A DNA stretch of 64,000 nt from CAMLOF01 sp041913045 (GTDB lineage Bacteria; Pseudomonadota; Gammaproteobacteria; Burkholderiales; Burkholderiaceae_C), in assembly GCA_041913045.1 (NCBI GenBank), contig JAYSGB010000001.1:62001-126000 (forward strand), in the 5' to 3' direction. Under the pieces are notes generated by a model, which ran no database searches, was not told where the DNA came from, and saw only the letters and a list, made by a program, of their open reading frames with translations. This document shows positions 8,434 through 16,870 of the stretch, piece after piece. Every line of letters starts with the position of its first letter. Positions within the stretch are counted from its first letter, which is position 1. The translations under genes and the position numbers were made by a program.

Positions 8434-10068
8434 ATGAAAAAACTCTCCATCTCCTCTCGCTTGAGCCTGCTTGTCGGCTTGCTGTCCGTGTTGCTGCTGG
8501 GCATTGGTCTGTTGGGCCTGTATGGTATTTCCCGCGCCAACGAAGGGTTGCGTGTGGTCTACCTGGAGCGCACCGTGCCAGCCACCTACATGGGCCGCAT
8601 CCAGTCGGATCTGTTGGACAGCCGTCTGGCCGTGACCATGCCTCTGGCCATTCCCACACCAGAGAACATTGAAGCAGCGCAAACGCTGATCAAAAAAAGT
8701 ACCGATGAAATCGCTGAACTTTGGAAAGACTATTCGGCGGGCCCCTTCTCGGGCGAGGAGGCCAAGCTGGAGCAGCAGTTCACAGCAAACTACGGCAAGT
8801 TCCTGAACGAGGGACTCAACCCCACCATGCAAGCCGTGGTTACTTACGACTTGTCGCAAGCCAAGCAACTGCTGGGACACACATTGCCACAACTGTATGA
8901 GGCCGCCAAACACGACATGGACGCCTTGGCTCAGTTGCAGATTGAACAGGCACGACAGGAATACGACAACGACAACGCCACCGTTCGCTACCAAGGGATT
9001 CTGACCATTGCCATTGGTGCCGTAGTGCTGGGCCTGGCACTCGCGGTTGTGCTGGGTTGGATGACCGTTCGCGGCCTGATTCGGGAATTGGGTGCAGAGC
9101 CTGGCGCCGCCGCCGACCTGGTACAAGGTGTGGCCCGTGGCGACCTGACAGCCTTCATACGCCTGCGCCAAGGAGACGCCTCCAGCCTGATGGCACACCT
9201 GCGCGAGATGCAGGCCAGCCTGACCCAGGTGGTTACCACCGTGCGCCACAACGCGGACAGCGTAGCCACCGCCAGCACCGAGATCGCCCAGGGCAACGCA
9301 GACCTTTCTGTGCGCACAGAAAAACAAACCGCTGCCTCTATGGAACGGCTTGACGCCACCGTGCGCCACAACGCCAACAGCGCCCGCCAAGCCAACCAGC
9401 TGGCCCAGGGGGCTTCCAGCATCGCCATGCGTGGGGGCGAGGTGGTACACCAAGTGGTGTCCACCATGAAAGAGATCAACGGCAGTTCCCGCCAAATCGC
9501 CGACATCATCAGCGTCATCGACGGCATTGCCTTCCAGACCAACATCCTGGCCCTGAACGCCGCCGTGGAAGCGGCACGTGCAGGTGAACAAGGGCGCGGC
9601 TTTGCCGTGGTGGCCGGCGAGGTACGCAGCCTCGCGCAACGCAGCGCCGAAGCGGCGCGCCAGATCAAGGAACTCATCAACACCAGCGTGGCGCGGGTGG
9701 AACAAGGCAGTACCCTGGTGGATCAGGCGGGTGAAACCATGCAGGAAATTGTCGTGGCCATCCAGCGCGTGACCGACATCGTGGGCGAGATCAGCAGCGG
9801 CAGCGCAGAGCTACGCGAAGGTGTGAGCCAGATCAGCCAGGCGATTGGCGACATGGAGCGCAACACGCAACAAAACGCAGCGCTGGTAGAAGAAAGCTCG
9901 GCGGCCGCGGAAAGCCTGAAGGTGCAGGCAACGCAGATGGTGGACGCGGTGTCGGTGTTCCGGCTGAACCACACGCACAAAGCCATGCAACCTGCAACAG
10001 ATGTCACGGGCACCCGTAAACGCGGTCTGCCTTTTTTTGGCAAGCCCCGCCTGCTGCTTCCAGCCTGA
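8434..10068 (+). CDS. Methyl-accepting chemotaxis protein with an altered methylation helix
   Basis: A 544-residue transmembrane chemoreceptor. TM1 is at about 10-30, a four-helix-bundle-type periplasmic domain at 31-185, TM2 at about 187-210, HAMP at about 210-265, then the cytoplasmic signalling hairpin. The hairpin tip is intact (AFQTNILALNAAVEAARAGE, about 366-385; GRGFAVVAGEVRSLAQRSAEAA). The C-terminus has no obvious CheR/CheB tether pentapeptide. In the first methylation helix, residues 294-306 read VRTEKQTAASMER, about six residues shorter than the usual RTEQQASSLEETAASMEE-type sequence. No Shine-Dalgarno sequence is obvious before the ATG. The ligand cannot be inferred. Confidence 0.92.
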   Translation: MKKLSISSRLSLLVGLLSVLLLGIGLLGLYGISRANEGLRVVYLERTVPATYMGRIQSDLLDSRLAVTMPLAIPTPENIEAAQTLIKKSTDEIAELWKDYSAGPFSGEEAKLEQQFTANYGKFLNEGLNPTMQAVVTYDLSQAKQLLGHTLPQLYEAAKHDMDALAQLQIEQARQEYDNDNATVRYQGILTIAIGAVVLGLALAVVLGWMTVRGLIRELGAEPGAAADLVQGVARGDLTAFIRLRQGDASSLMAHLREMQASLTQVVTTVRHNADSVATASTEIAQGNADLSVRTEKQTAASMERLDATVRHNANSARQANQLAQGASSIAMRGGEVVHQVVSTMKEINGSSRQIADIISVIDGIAFQTNILALNAAVEAARAGEQGRGFAVVAGEVRSLAQRSAEAARQIKELINTSVARVEQGSTLVDQAGETMQEIVVAIQRVTDIVGEISSGSAELREGVSQISQAIGDMERNTQQNAALVEESSAAAESLKVQATQMVDAVSVFRLNHTHKAMQPATDVTGTRKRGLPFFGKPRLLLPA

Positions 10069-10096
10069 TAACCAAACTAGAAGCCCCTCGCCTCGC

Positions 10097-11044
10097 TCAG
10101 TTTAGCGCCATGCTGAGCTTGCGGCGGTAGCGCGACACCAGCTCCGCCTGCGGGTCTTGCGCGGCAGCAGCGGTATGGCTGGCCAGCTCAATGCCGCCTG
10201 CCGTCTTGCCCGGCACCGCACCCGCATCGCGCGGCTTGGGCGGCGTCATCAACTCCAGCAGGCCCACGTAGGTCTTGCGCGGGGCTTCCTCGGCCCACTG
10301 CTTGTCGCGCATGATGATTTCCAGCAGCTCTTCCATGGCGGCAGGCCAGTCGCCCATGGCAATGAGCACGCGGCTCTTGGCGAAGCGGGTGTCGAAATCG
10401 CGCTTGTTCTGGGCAATGGCCTCGTCGAACTGGGCGATGGTCCACTGGCCGCGCGGGTCGTTGCCAGTGAACAGCAGGGCATTGAGCCAGTGCGCCAGCG
10501 CCTCGAAGCGCAGTTGCAACGGAATCTGCGCCATGGCCGGGGCCAGGGCCACTTCGGCTTCCTCGAAATGGCCTTCGGCGATCAGGTGCTTCACGTACTC
10601 AAAACGCACGTCGTTGTTGGACGGATCCTGCGCCAGCTGGTGGGCCAGTTTTTCCAGTGGGCTGCCTGCGGGGGTGTCGTCGGCCTCGGGGGCGGAGGCT
10701 TCGTGCTGCGCCTCGTCTGCCGGGGGCAGGTGCTTGTCCAAAAAGGCCTTGACCTGGCCTTCGGGCAACGCGCCCATGAAGCCGTCCACCGGCTGGCCGT
10801 TGACCATCAGCACACACGTGGGAATACTGCGAATGCCAAAGGCCGCCGCGAGCTGCTGTTCGTCGTCGGAATTGATCTTGACCAGCTTGAAGCGCCCGCC
10901 ATAAGCGGCCTCCACCTTTTCCAGCACGGGGCCCAGCGATTTGCAGGGGCCGCACCAGGGCGCCCAGAAGTCCACCAGGACCGGCACGTGCTGGGAAGCC
11001 TCGATGACTTCGGTTTCAAAGTTGGCGATGGTGACGTCGATCAT
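10097..11044 (-). CDS. ybbN: Thioredoxin-TPR co-chaperone (YbbN/CnoX family)
   Basis: The 315-residue protein starts with a thioredoxin domain (1-110) carrying the active-site motif WAPWCGPCKSLGP and the cis-proline segment SIPTCVLMVNG. A linker rich in Ala, Glu and Asp follows, then a C-terminal TPR-like helical region (about 130-290). This order defines CnoX/YbbN, a holdase that hands oxidised clients to GroEL or DnaK. Here the CXXC pair is complete, so it is likely redox-active, unlike the E. coli protein. It is divergent from purE. Confidence 0.9.
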   Translation of the reverse strand: MIDVTIANFETEVIEASQHVPVLVDFWAPWCGPCKSLGPVLEKVEAAYGGRFKLVKINSDDEQQLAAAFGIRSIPTCVLMVNGQPVDGFMGALPEGQVKAFLDKHLPPADEAQHEASAPEADDTPAGSPLEKLAHQLAQDPSNNDVRFEYVKHLIAEGHFEEAEVALAPAMAQIPLQLRFEALAHWLNALLFTGNDPRGQWTIAQFDEAIAQNKRDFDTRFAKSRVLIAMGDWPAAMEELLEIIMRDKQWAEEAPRKTYVGLLELMTPPKPRDAGAVPGKTAGGIELASHTAAAAQDPQAELVSRYRRKLSMALN

Positions 11045-11161
11045 GGCAGTGCGGCTTGGGAATGGAGTGAGGGGTAAACACTGGGGCCGGAGGGGCCGTG
11101 CAGCGGCATTGTCGCCTCAAGTGGGGGCGAAACGTAAAATCCCAACTTTCATGGAGCGGCA

Positions 11162-11665
11162 ATGAGCGCAAAGGTGCAAGTCGGCGTGGTGATGGGTTCC
11201 AACAGTGATTGGGAGACCATGAAGCACGCGGTTCAGATTTTCCAACAGTTTGGCGTGGCCCACGAGGCACGGGTCGTCTCGGCGCACCGCATGCCCGACG
11301 ACATGTTCGCCTACGCCGAAGCAGCGGCAGGCCGGGGCCTGAAGGCCATTGTGGCGGGTGCGGGCGGTGCGGCCCACCTGCCGGGCATGCTGGCGTCCAA
11401 GACGACGGTGCCGGTGCTGGGTGTGCCGGTGCAGACCAAGGCACTGTCGGGCGTGGATTCGCTGCACAGCATTGTGCAGATGCCCAAGGGCATTCCGGTG
11501 GCCACCTTTGCCATTGGCGCAGCGGGTGCAGCCAACGCGGCGCTGTTTGCCGTGGCCATGCTGGCCAACGAAGACCCGGCGCTGCTGCAGCAGTTGCAAG
11601 CCTTCCGCGCCGCGCAGACCGAAGCCGCGCGTGCCATGACCCTGCCCCCGCCGGAGGCCGCATGA
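11162..11665 (+). CDS. purE: N5-carboxyaminoimidazole ribonucleotide mutase
   Basis: PurE converts N5-CAIR to CAIR in purine synthesis. The 167-residue protein has the class I PurE signatures VGVVMGSNSDWETM, ARVVSAHRMPDDMF (substrate-binding Ser, His and Arg), VAGAGGAAHLPGM and GVPVQTKALSGVDSLHSIVQMPKGIPVAT. Its stop overlaps the purK start (ATGA at 11662), so the two are translationally coupled. A TAAAAT box (11135-11140) lies just upstream. Confidence 0.97.
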   Translation: MSAKVQVGVVMGSNSDWETMKHAVQIFQQFGVAHEARVVSAHRMPDDMFAYAEAAAGRGLKAIVAGAGGAAHLPGMLASKTTVPVLGVPVQTKALSGVDSLHSIVQMPKGIPVATFAIGAAGAANAALFAVAMLANEDPALLQQLQAFRAAQTEAARAMTLPPPEAA

Positions 11666-12882
11666 GCCAAGGCACGCGCAAAGCCATACTGCCCGGCCAG
11701 ATGGGCGCCAACGGCCAGATGGCCACGCTGGGCGTGATGGGCGGCGGCCAGTTGGGCCGCATGTTCGTGCAGGCCGCCCAGGAGATGGGCTACTTCACCG
11801 CCGTGCTGGACCCGGACCCGGCCAGCCCCGCAGGCCTGGTGAGCCACTACCACGTGCAGACCGGCTACGAGGACGAACAAGGCCTGGCGCAGCTGATGCA
11901 GCGCTGCGAAGCCATCACCACCGAATTCGAGAACGTGCCCGCCCCGGCACTGGTGACGCTGGGTGCCCACCGCCCCGTGGCCCCTGCGGCCAGCGCCGTG
12001 GCCGTGGCACAAGACCGCATTGCCGAAAAAGCCCACTTCGTGGCCTGCGCGCAAGCCGGTGGTGTGGGCCCCGCGCCCTACGCCGCCATCGAAAGCGAAG
12101 CGCTGCTGGACGCCGTGCCCGCCGATCTGCTGCCCGGCATCTTGAAAACCGCGCGCCTGGGTTACGACGGCAAGGGCCAGGCCCGCGTGAAAGACCGCGC
12201 CGAACTTGCCGCCGCCTGGGAGCGCATGGGCCGCGTGCCCTGCGTGCTGGAAAAGCTGCTGCCGCTCAAGGCCGAACTGTCGGTCATTGTGGCGCGTGGC
12301 GCCGACGGACAGGTGGTGGGCTTCCCGGTACAGCGCAACCTGCACCGCGACGGCATTCTGGCCGTGACCGAGGTGTTTGAAGGCAACGTGCCCGCCGAAC
12401 TGGCGCAAAAGGCCCGCCAGGCCACCGAGGCCATTGCCCACCAGCTGGGCTACGTGGGCGTGCTGTGCGTGGAGTATTTCGTCATCGACGACGGCAGCAC
12501 CCACGGCGCGCTGGTGGTCAACGAAATGGCGCCGCGCCCGCACAACAGTGGCCACTACACCCTCAACGCCTGCGACGTGTCGCAGTTCGAGCTGCAGGTG
12601 CGCGCCATGGCTGGCCTGCCGCTGGTGGCGCCACGCCTGCACAGCCCCACCGTCATGCTCAACATTTTGGGCGACCTGTGGTTCCAAGACGGCCAACCCC
12701 GCACGCCCGACTGGGCAGCCATATTGGCGCTGCCCGGCACCCACCTGCACCTGTACGGCAAGCTGGACGCGCGCCCGGGGCGCAAGATGGGCCACCTCAA
12801 CATCACCGGCGCAACGCTGGCGCAGGTGCAAGACACCGCCGCCCAGGCCGCGCGCATTCTGGGCATAGCGCCATGGCATTGA
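11662..12882 (+). CDS. purK: 5-(carboxyamino)imidazole ribonucleotide synthase
   Basis: This ATP-grasp enzyme makes N5-CAIR from AIR, bicarbonate and ATP and feeds PurE. The 406 residues begin with a short extension and then TLGVMGGGQLGRMFVQAAQEMGY, followed by ITTEFENVPAPAL, ILKTARLGYDGKGQ (ATP-grasp loop), VLEKLLPLKAELSVIVAR, GVLCVEYFV and NEMAPRPHNSGHYT. All are diagnostic of PurK. The ATG at 11662 is chosen because it overlaps the purE stop and keeps the normal N-terminus. The 3' end overlaps the sua5 start by 10 bases. Confidence 0.96.
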   Translation: MSQGTRKAILPGQMGANGQMATLGVMGGGQLGRMFVQAAQEMGYFTAVLDPDPASPAGLVSHYHVQTGYEDEQGLAQLMQRCEAITTEFENVPAPALVTLGAHRPVAPAASAVAVAQDRIAEKAHFVACAQAGGVGPAPYAAIESEALLDAVPADLLPGILKTARLGYDGKGQARVKDRAELAAAWERMGRVPCVLEKLLPLKAELSVIVARGADGQVVGFPVQRNLHRDGILAVTEVFEGNVPAELAQKARQATEAIAHQLGYVGVLCVEYFVIDDGSTHGALVVNEMAPRPHNSGHYTLNACDVSQFELQVRAMAGLPLVAPRLHSPTVMLNILGDLWFQDGQPRTPDWAAILALPGTHLHLYGKLDARPGRKMGHLNITGATLAQVQDTAAQAARILGIAPWH

Positions 12883-13919
12883 CGCTGGACGCCCGGGCAC
12901 TGCTTGGCGGCTCTGCAACCGAGAGCGCCGAGGAGGCCCTGGCGTGCGCCGTGGACGCGCTGCGGCGCGGCGCCCTGGTGGGCATGCCCACCGAAACCGT
13001 CTATGGCCTGGCGGCCGACGCCGACCAACCCGAGGCGGTGGACCGCATCTTCGCGGCCAAGGGCCGCCCCAAGGACCACCCGCTGATCGTGCACGTGGCT
13101 GGGGGCAGCACCGCCCAGTGGCAGGCGGCCGTACAACACTACGCGCAAGACGTGCCCGCCTTCGCCGAGCGGCTGATGGCCGCGTTCTGGCCGGGGCCGC
13201 TCACCGTCATCCTGCCGCGCCAGCCCGGCGTGGGCCTGGCCGCTGCGGGCGGGCAGGACTCCATCGGCCTGCGCTGCCCGGGGCACCCGGTGGCCCAGGC
13301 GCTGCTGCAGGCCTGCCAGACGGCGGGCATCCACGGTCTGGCCGCGCCCAGCGCCAACCGCTTCGGGCGCGTCAGCCCCACCACGGCCACGCACGTGCAA
13401 GACGAATTCCAGGCCCTGCTGGACGACGACGCGCTCATCATCCTGGATGGCGGCCCCTGCCCGGTGGGCATTGAATCGACCATCGTGGACTGCTCGCGCG
13501 GCAGACCAGTGCTGCTGCGCCCCGGCATGATTCCCGTGAGCGCGCTGGAAGAGGCCGCAGGCGTTCCCATGGGTGAACGCGACGAAGCCGCCCCGCGCGC
13601 CTCGGGCACGCTGGCGTCGCACTATGCCCCCAGCGCCCGCGTGCGGCTGATGAATGCCAAAGAGATACAAGCCGCGCTGGACGTGCTGGGCGCCGATGCC
13701 CGCCACATTGCCGTGTACGCGCGCACGCCAGTAACCAGCCCCAGCCCGCACGTGCGCATCGAGCCCATGCCCGCTCAGGCCGGTGCCTGCGCGCAGGAAC
13801 TGTTCGCCGTGCTGCGCGCGCTGGACCGGCATGACACCAAACTCATCTGGGTGGAGACCCCGCCCGAAGACGCCGCCTGGGACGGCGTGCGCGACCGCCT
13901 GCAACGCGCGGCAGCCTGA
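12873..13919 (+). CDS. tsaC: L-threonylcarbamoyladenylate synthase, Sua5 type
   Basis: The enzyme makes threonylcarbamoyl-AMP from threonine, bicarbonate and ATP, the first step of t6A37 formation on ANN-decoding tRNAs. The 348-residue protein has the YrdC domain (about 15-215: VGMPTETVYGLAADA, AAKGRPKDHPLIVHV, FWPGPLTVILPRQ, LAAPSANRFGRVSPTTA). A C-terminal Sua5 domain follows the linker ASGTLASHYAPSARV (from about residue 245). It is therefore the long Sua5 form rather than short TsaC. It overlaps purK by 10 bases and precedes trmO. Confidence 0.94.
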   Translation: MALTLDARALLGGSATESAEEALACAVDALRRGALVGMPTETVYGLAADADQPEAVDRIFAAKGRPKDHPLIVHVAGGSTAQWQAAVQHYAQDVPAFAERLMAAFWPGPLTVILPRQPGVGLAAAGGQDSIGLRCPGHPVAQALLQACQTAGIHGLAAPSANRFGRVSPTTATHVQDEFQALLDDDALIILDGGPCPVGIESTIVDCSRGRPVLLRPGMIPVSALEEAAGVPMGERDEAAPRASGTLASHYAPSARVRLMNAKEIQAALDVLGADARHIAVYARTPVTSPSPHVRIEPMPAQAGACAQELFAVLRALDRHDTKLIWVETPPEDAAWDGVRDRLQRAAA

Positions 13920-13940
13920 ATACCCTGCTGGAGCCTTTGC

Positions 13941-14417
13941 ATGCCAGACACGCCCGGCTCCATCAGCATGACGCCGATTGGCCACGTGCGCGGTGGGCGG
14001 CGCGAGGCCACCAAGGACGGCTGGGGCAGCAACCGCTGCCGACTGGAGCTGGACCCCGCGCGCTTCACCCCCGACAGCCTGCGCGGCGTGGAAGAACTCT
14101 CGCACGTAGAGGTGCTCTTCTACTTTCACGTGGACGCCCATGAGCCCACCGAAACCGGCGCGCGCCACCCCCGGGGCCGCAGCGACTGGCCCGCCGTGGG
14201 CATCTTCGCGCAGCGCGGGCGCATGCGGCCCAACCGAATCGGCGCGTCCATCTGCCGCGTGCTGGGTGTTGATGGCCTGGCGGTGGAAGTGGAAGGGCTG
14301 GACGCCGTGGACGGCACGCCGCTGCTTGACATCAAACCGGTGTGGACTGGCTACCTGCCGCGCGGTGAAGTGCGCCAGCCCGCTTGGTCGCTGGAGCTGA
14401 TGGCCCACTATTGGTAA
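13941..14417 (+). CDS. trmO: tRNA (N6-threonylcarbamoyladenosine(37)-N6)-methyltransferase-like protein (TrmO/YaeB family)
   Basis: The 158-residue protein belongs to the TsaA-like/UPF0066 family, whose E. coli member TrmO methylates t6A37 to m6t6A using S-adenosylmethionine. It shows PIGHVRGGRREATKDGW at the N-terminus, VEELSHVEVLFYFH, the family's HPRGRSDWPAVGIFAQRGRMRPNRIG region and LDIKPVWTGYLPRGE. It lacks the extra C-terminal domain of the E. coli protein, as many short homologues do. It lies 21 bases after sua5, whose product makes the t6A that TrmO would methylate. Confidence 0.85.
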   Translation: MPDTPGSISMTPIGHVRGGRREATKDGWGSNRCRLELDPARFTPDSLRGVEELSHVEVLFYFHVDAHEPTETGARHPRGRSDWPAVGIFAQRGRMRPNRIGASICRVLGVDGLAVEVEGLDAVDGTPLLDIKPVWTGYLPRGEVRQPAWSLELMAHYW

Positions 14418-14482
14418 ACCCGTGGGGGGATGCCGCTTGCGGCTAACATGGCAGGCATGCATCAACAACCCCGCCAACTCCT

Positions 14483-15622
14483 GTGAAACGCCGCTGGACC
14501 ATTGCACTGCTGGGCCTGTGCGCCGTGGCGGGCGCCGCCGCGTGGCTGGCCTTGCGCCCGCAGCAGGTGGACGCGCTGCGCGTGCAGGCCGCGCCGCTGG
14601 TGCGCACGGTGCAGTTCTCTGCCCGCGTGGCCACGCTCTCGCGCGTAGACGTAGGCAGTACCGTCACCGGGCGCGTGGCCCAGGTGCTGGTGCAGGAGGG
14701 GGCCGACGTGCGCCAGGGCGACGTACTGGTACGGCTGGAGCAGGACGAACTGCGCCCCGCACTGGCCCAGGCCCAGGCCAGCGAACGGCAGGCCGAAGCC
14801 ACCGTCAAGGCAGCCCGCGCCGAGTTCGACCGCGCCCAGGAACTGGTGAACCGGGGGTTCATCAGCGCATCGCGACTGGATGAGACCCGCCGCGCGCAAG
14901 ACGTGGCGGGTGCCCAACTGGCCGCCGCGCGCGCCGCCACCGTGGCCGCGCAGGCGCGGCTGGGGCAGACGGACATACGCGCCCCCGCACCCGCCCGCGT
15001 GCTGCTGCGCCAGGTGGAGCCTGGGCAGATCGTGCAGCCGGGCAAGGCGCTGCTGACCCTGGCGCTGGCCGGGCCCACGCAGCTCAAGGCCCAGGTGGAC
15101 GAGCGCTTCCTGGAACAGTTGCAGACCGGCCAGCCCGCCGCTGTGGTGGCCGACGCTTTTCCTGGCCAGCCCTTTGCAGCCAAAGTGTCGGCACTGGGCG
15201 CGGCTGTGGATGCGCAGCGCGGCGCCATTGAAGTGACGCTGGACCTCGCCGGGCCTGCGCCCACCTTCCTGCGTGAGGACATGACTCTGTCGGTGGAAGT
15301 GGAAACCGCCCGCCGCGACAAAGCCCTGACCCTGCCCCTGGCCGCCCTGCGCGGCACCCCTGCCGGGGACCGTGGCAACGTGCTGCTGGCGCTGGACGGG
15401 CGCGCCCAGCCGCGCGACGTGCGCCTGGGCCTGCGAACGCTGGAAGCGGCCGAAGTGCTGGAAGGCCTGGCCGACGGCGACACCGTCTTGCTGAGCAGCA
15501 AGGTGCAGGCAGGCCAGCGCGTTCGCGCCCACTTGGTGCCCGCCAGCGCCGCCGCTGGTACGGCAAGCGGCGCACAAGCGGGTGGCGCAGCCTCCGCCCT
15601 CACCAACGCCATGGGGCGTTGA
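14483..15622 (+). CDS. Periplasmic adaptor (membrane fusion) subunit of an ABC exporter
   Basis: The 379-residue HlyD/MacA-like adaptor starts at GTG 14483 (KRRWTIALLGLCAVAGAAAWLA, an N-terminal membrane anchor). Next come a barrel-sandwich half-motif (VGSTVTGRVAQVLVQEGADVRQGDVLVRLE), a helical hairpin rich in Ala and Gln (about 90-160), the second lipoyl half (TDIRAPAPARVLLRQVEPGQIVQPG) and beta-barrel segments. The permease begins 4 bases after its stop and the ATPase follows. Such adaptors link the inner-membrane ABC pump to an outer-membrane TolC-type channel, but no outer-membrane factor is encoded nearby. Confidence 0.88.
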   Translation: MKRRWTIALLGLCAVAGAAAWLALRPQQVDALRVQAAPLVRTVQFSARVATLSRVDVGSTVTGRVAQVLVQEGADVRQGDVLVRLEQDELRPALAQAQASERQAEATVKAARAEFDRAQELVNRGFISASRLDETRRAQDVAGAQLAAARAATVAAQARLGQTDIRAPAPARVLLRQVEPGQIVQPGKALLTLALAGPTQLKAQVDERFLEQLQTGQPAAVVADAFPGQPFAAKVSALGAAVDAQRGAIEVTLDLAGPAPTFLREDMTLSVEVETARRDKALTLPLAALRGTPAGDRGNVLLALDGRAQPRDVRLGLRTLEAAEVLEGLADGDTVLLSSKVQAGQRVRAHLVPASAAAGTASGAQAGGAASALTNAMGR

Positions 15623-15626
15623 CGCC

Positions 15627-16859
15627 ATGGCCCCCTGGACCTGGCTGGGCTTCGAATGGCGTGTGGCCTTGCGCTTCCTGCGCGAAGGCCGCATGCAAAC
15701 GCTGCTCATCATCGTGGGCGTGGCGGCAGGCGTGGCCGTGGTGGCCTACATCTCGGCGCTCATCAACGGCCTGCAGGCCAGCACCCTGGCCAAGACCCTG
15801 GGCACCCAGGCGCACATCAACCTGCGCTCGCCCGACGACGTGGTGCTGCCCGCAGCCCTGCCCGCCAGCGGCACGCAGGTGCTCAGCGACACACAGCCGC
15901 GCGCCCAGCGCCTGCGCTCCGTCATCAACTGGCAGGCCCTGGTGCCGGTGCTGGAGGCTGAGCCGCAGATCGCGGCGGTGTCGCCCATGGTGTCCGGTGC
16001 CGGGCTGGCCTTGCGCGGCGAGGCCACGCAGTCCATTGCCGTGATGGGTGTGGATCTGGACCGCTACGACCGCATCGTGGACCTGCGCAGCCGCGTGGTA
16101 GCCGGGCAGGCGCGCCTGGGCCCGGGCGAAGCCATTGTGGGGCGCGAACTGGCGGCCGACCTGGGCGTGCGCGCGGGCGACCGCTTCACCCTGCAGACCG
16201 GCAGCGTGAGCGACGTGGTGCGCGTGACCGCGCTGGTGGACCTGGGCGTGCGCGACCTCAACCGCCGCACGGTGGTCGTGCCGCTGCGCGCCGCGCAAAG
16301 CCTGCTGGGCCTGCCCGGCGGCGCCACCCAGCTGGACCTGAAGGTGCACGACGTGTGGACCGCGCAGGCCCTGGCCAACACGCTGCGCCAGCGCCACCCC
16401 TACAAGGTGGAAAGCTGGCAGGAGAACAACGCCCAGCTCGTCTCGGCGCTGAACGCGCAGTCCGTCAGCACCGCCATCATCCGGGGGGTGGTGCTGGTGG
16501 TGGTGGTGCTGGGCATAGCCAGCGTGCTGGTGGTGTCGGTGGTGCAAAAGAGCCGCGAGATCGGCATCTTGCGTGCCATGGGCACCACGCGCGAGCAGAT
16601 ACTGCGCGTCTTCCTGCTGCAAGGCGCGGTGGTGGGCGCGCTCGGCTCGGCACTGGGTCTGGGGCTGGCGGTGGCGCTCATCTGGGCGTTCACCCACTTC
16701 GTCAAGGGTTCCGACGGGCTGCCGCTGTTCAGCATCACCCTGCCCTGGCGCACGGGGTTGAACGTGGCGCTCGTTGCCACCGTGTGCGGCGTGCTGGCCG
16801 CCATTGCCCCTGCCCGGCGTGCAGCCGCCATGGACCCGGCACAAGCCATACGGTTGTGA
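15627..16859 (+). CDS. ABC exporter permease (MacB/DevC/FtsX-type)
   Basis: A 410-residue permease with the MacB-type topology. TM1 is at about 25-45 (LLIIVGVAAGVAVVAYISAL), followed by a long periplasmic MacB-PCD domain (about 46-270) with QSIAVMGVDLDRYDRIVDLR and AIVGRELAADLGVRAGD. Three C-terminal helices form the FtsX domain (VVLVVVVLGIASVLVVSVVQ; SREIGILRAMGTTREQILRVFL coupling region). The ATG at 15627 is chosen over an upstream frame extension because it is 4 bases past the adaptor stop. The substrate is unknown; such pumps export lipids, peptides, siderophores or antibiotics. Confidence 0.88.
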   Translation: MAPWTWLGFEWRVALRFLREGRMQTLLIIVGVAAGVAVVAYISALINGLQASTLAKTLGTQAHINLRSPDDVVLPAALPASGTQVLSDTQPRAQRLRSVINWQALVPVLEAEPQIAAVSPMVSGAGLALRGEATQSIAVMGVDLDRYDRIVDLRSRVVAGQARLGPGEAIVGRELAADLGVRAGDRFTLQTGSVSDVVRVTALVDLGVRDLNRRTVVVPLRAAQSLLGLPGGATQLDLKVHDVWTAQALANTLRQRHPYKVESWQENNAQLVSALNAQSVSTAIIRGVVLVVVVLGIASVLVVSVVQKSREIGILRAMGTTREQILRVFLLQGAVVGALGSALGLGLAVALIWAFTHFVKGSDGLPLFSITLPWRTGLNVALVATVCGVLAAIAPARRAAAMDPAQAIRL

Positions 16860-16870
16860 ATGCACGCGCC

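Noticed and set aside
11311..12918. 535-codon open frame antisense to purE and purK
   Set aside because: Same reasoning: it is a shadow of two certain genes.
12555..14507. 650-codon open frame antisense to purK, sua5 and trmO
   Set aside because: It crosses three certain genes on the opposite strand and has shadow-like composition and no motif.
16355..16870. Upstream extension of the exporter ATPase frame (172 extra codons)
   Set aside because: The extension overlaps the permease gene throughout and is not ABC-like; ATG 16871 gives the normal N-terminus.
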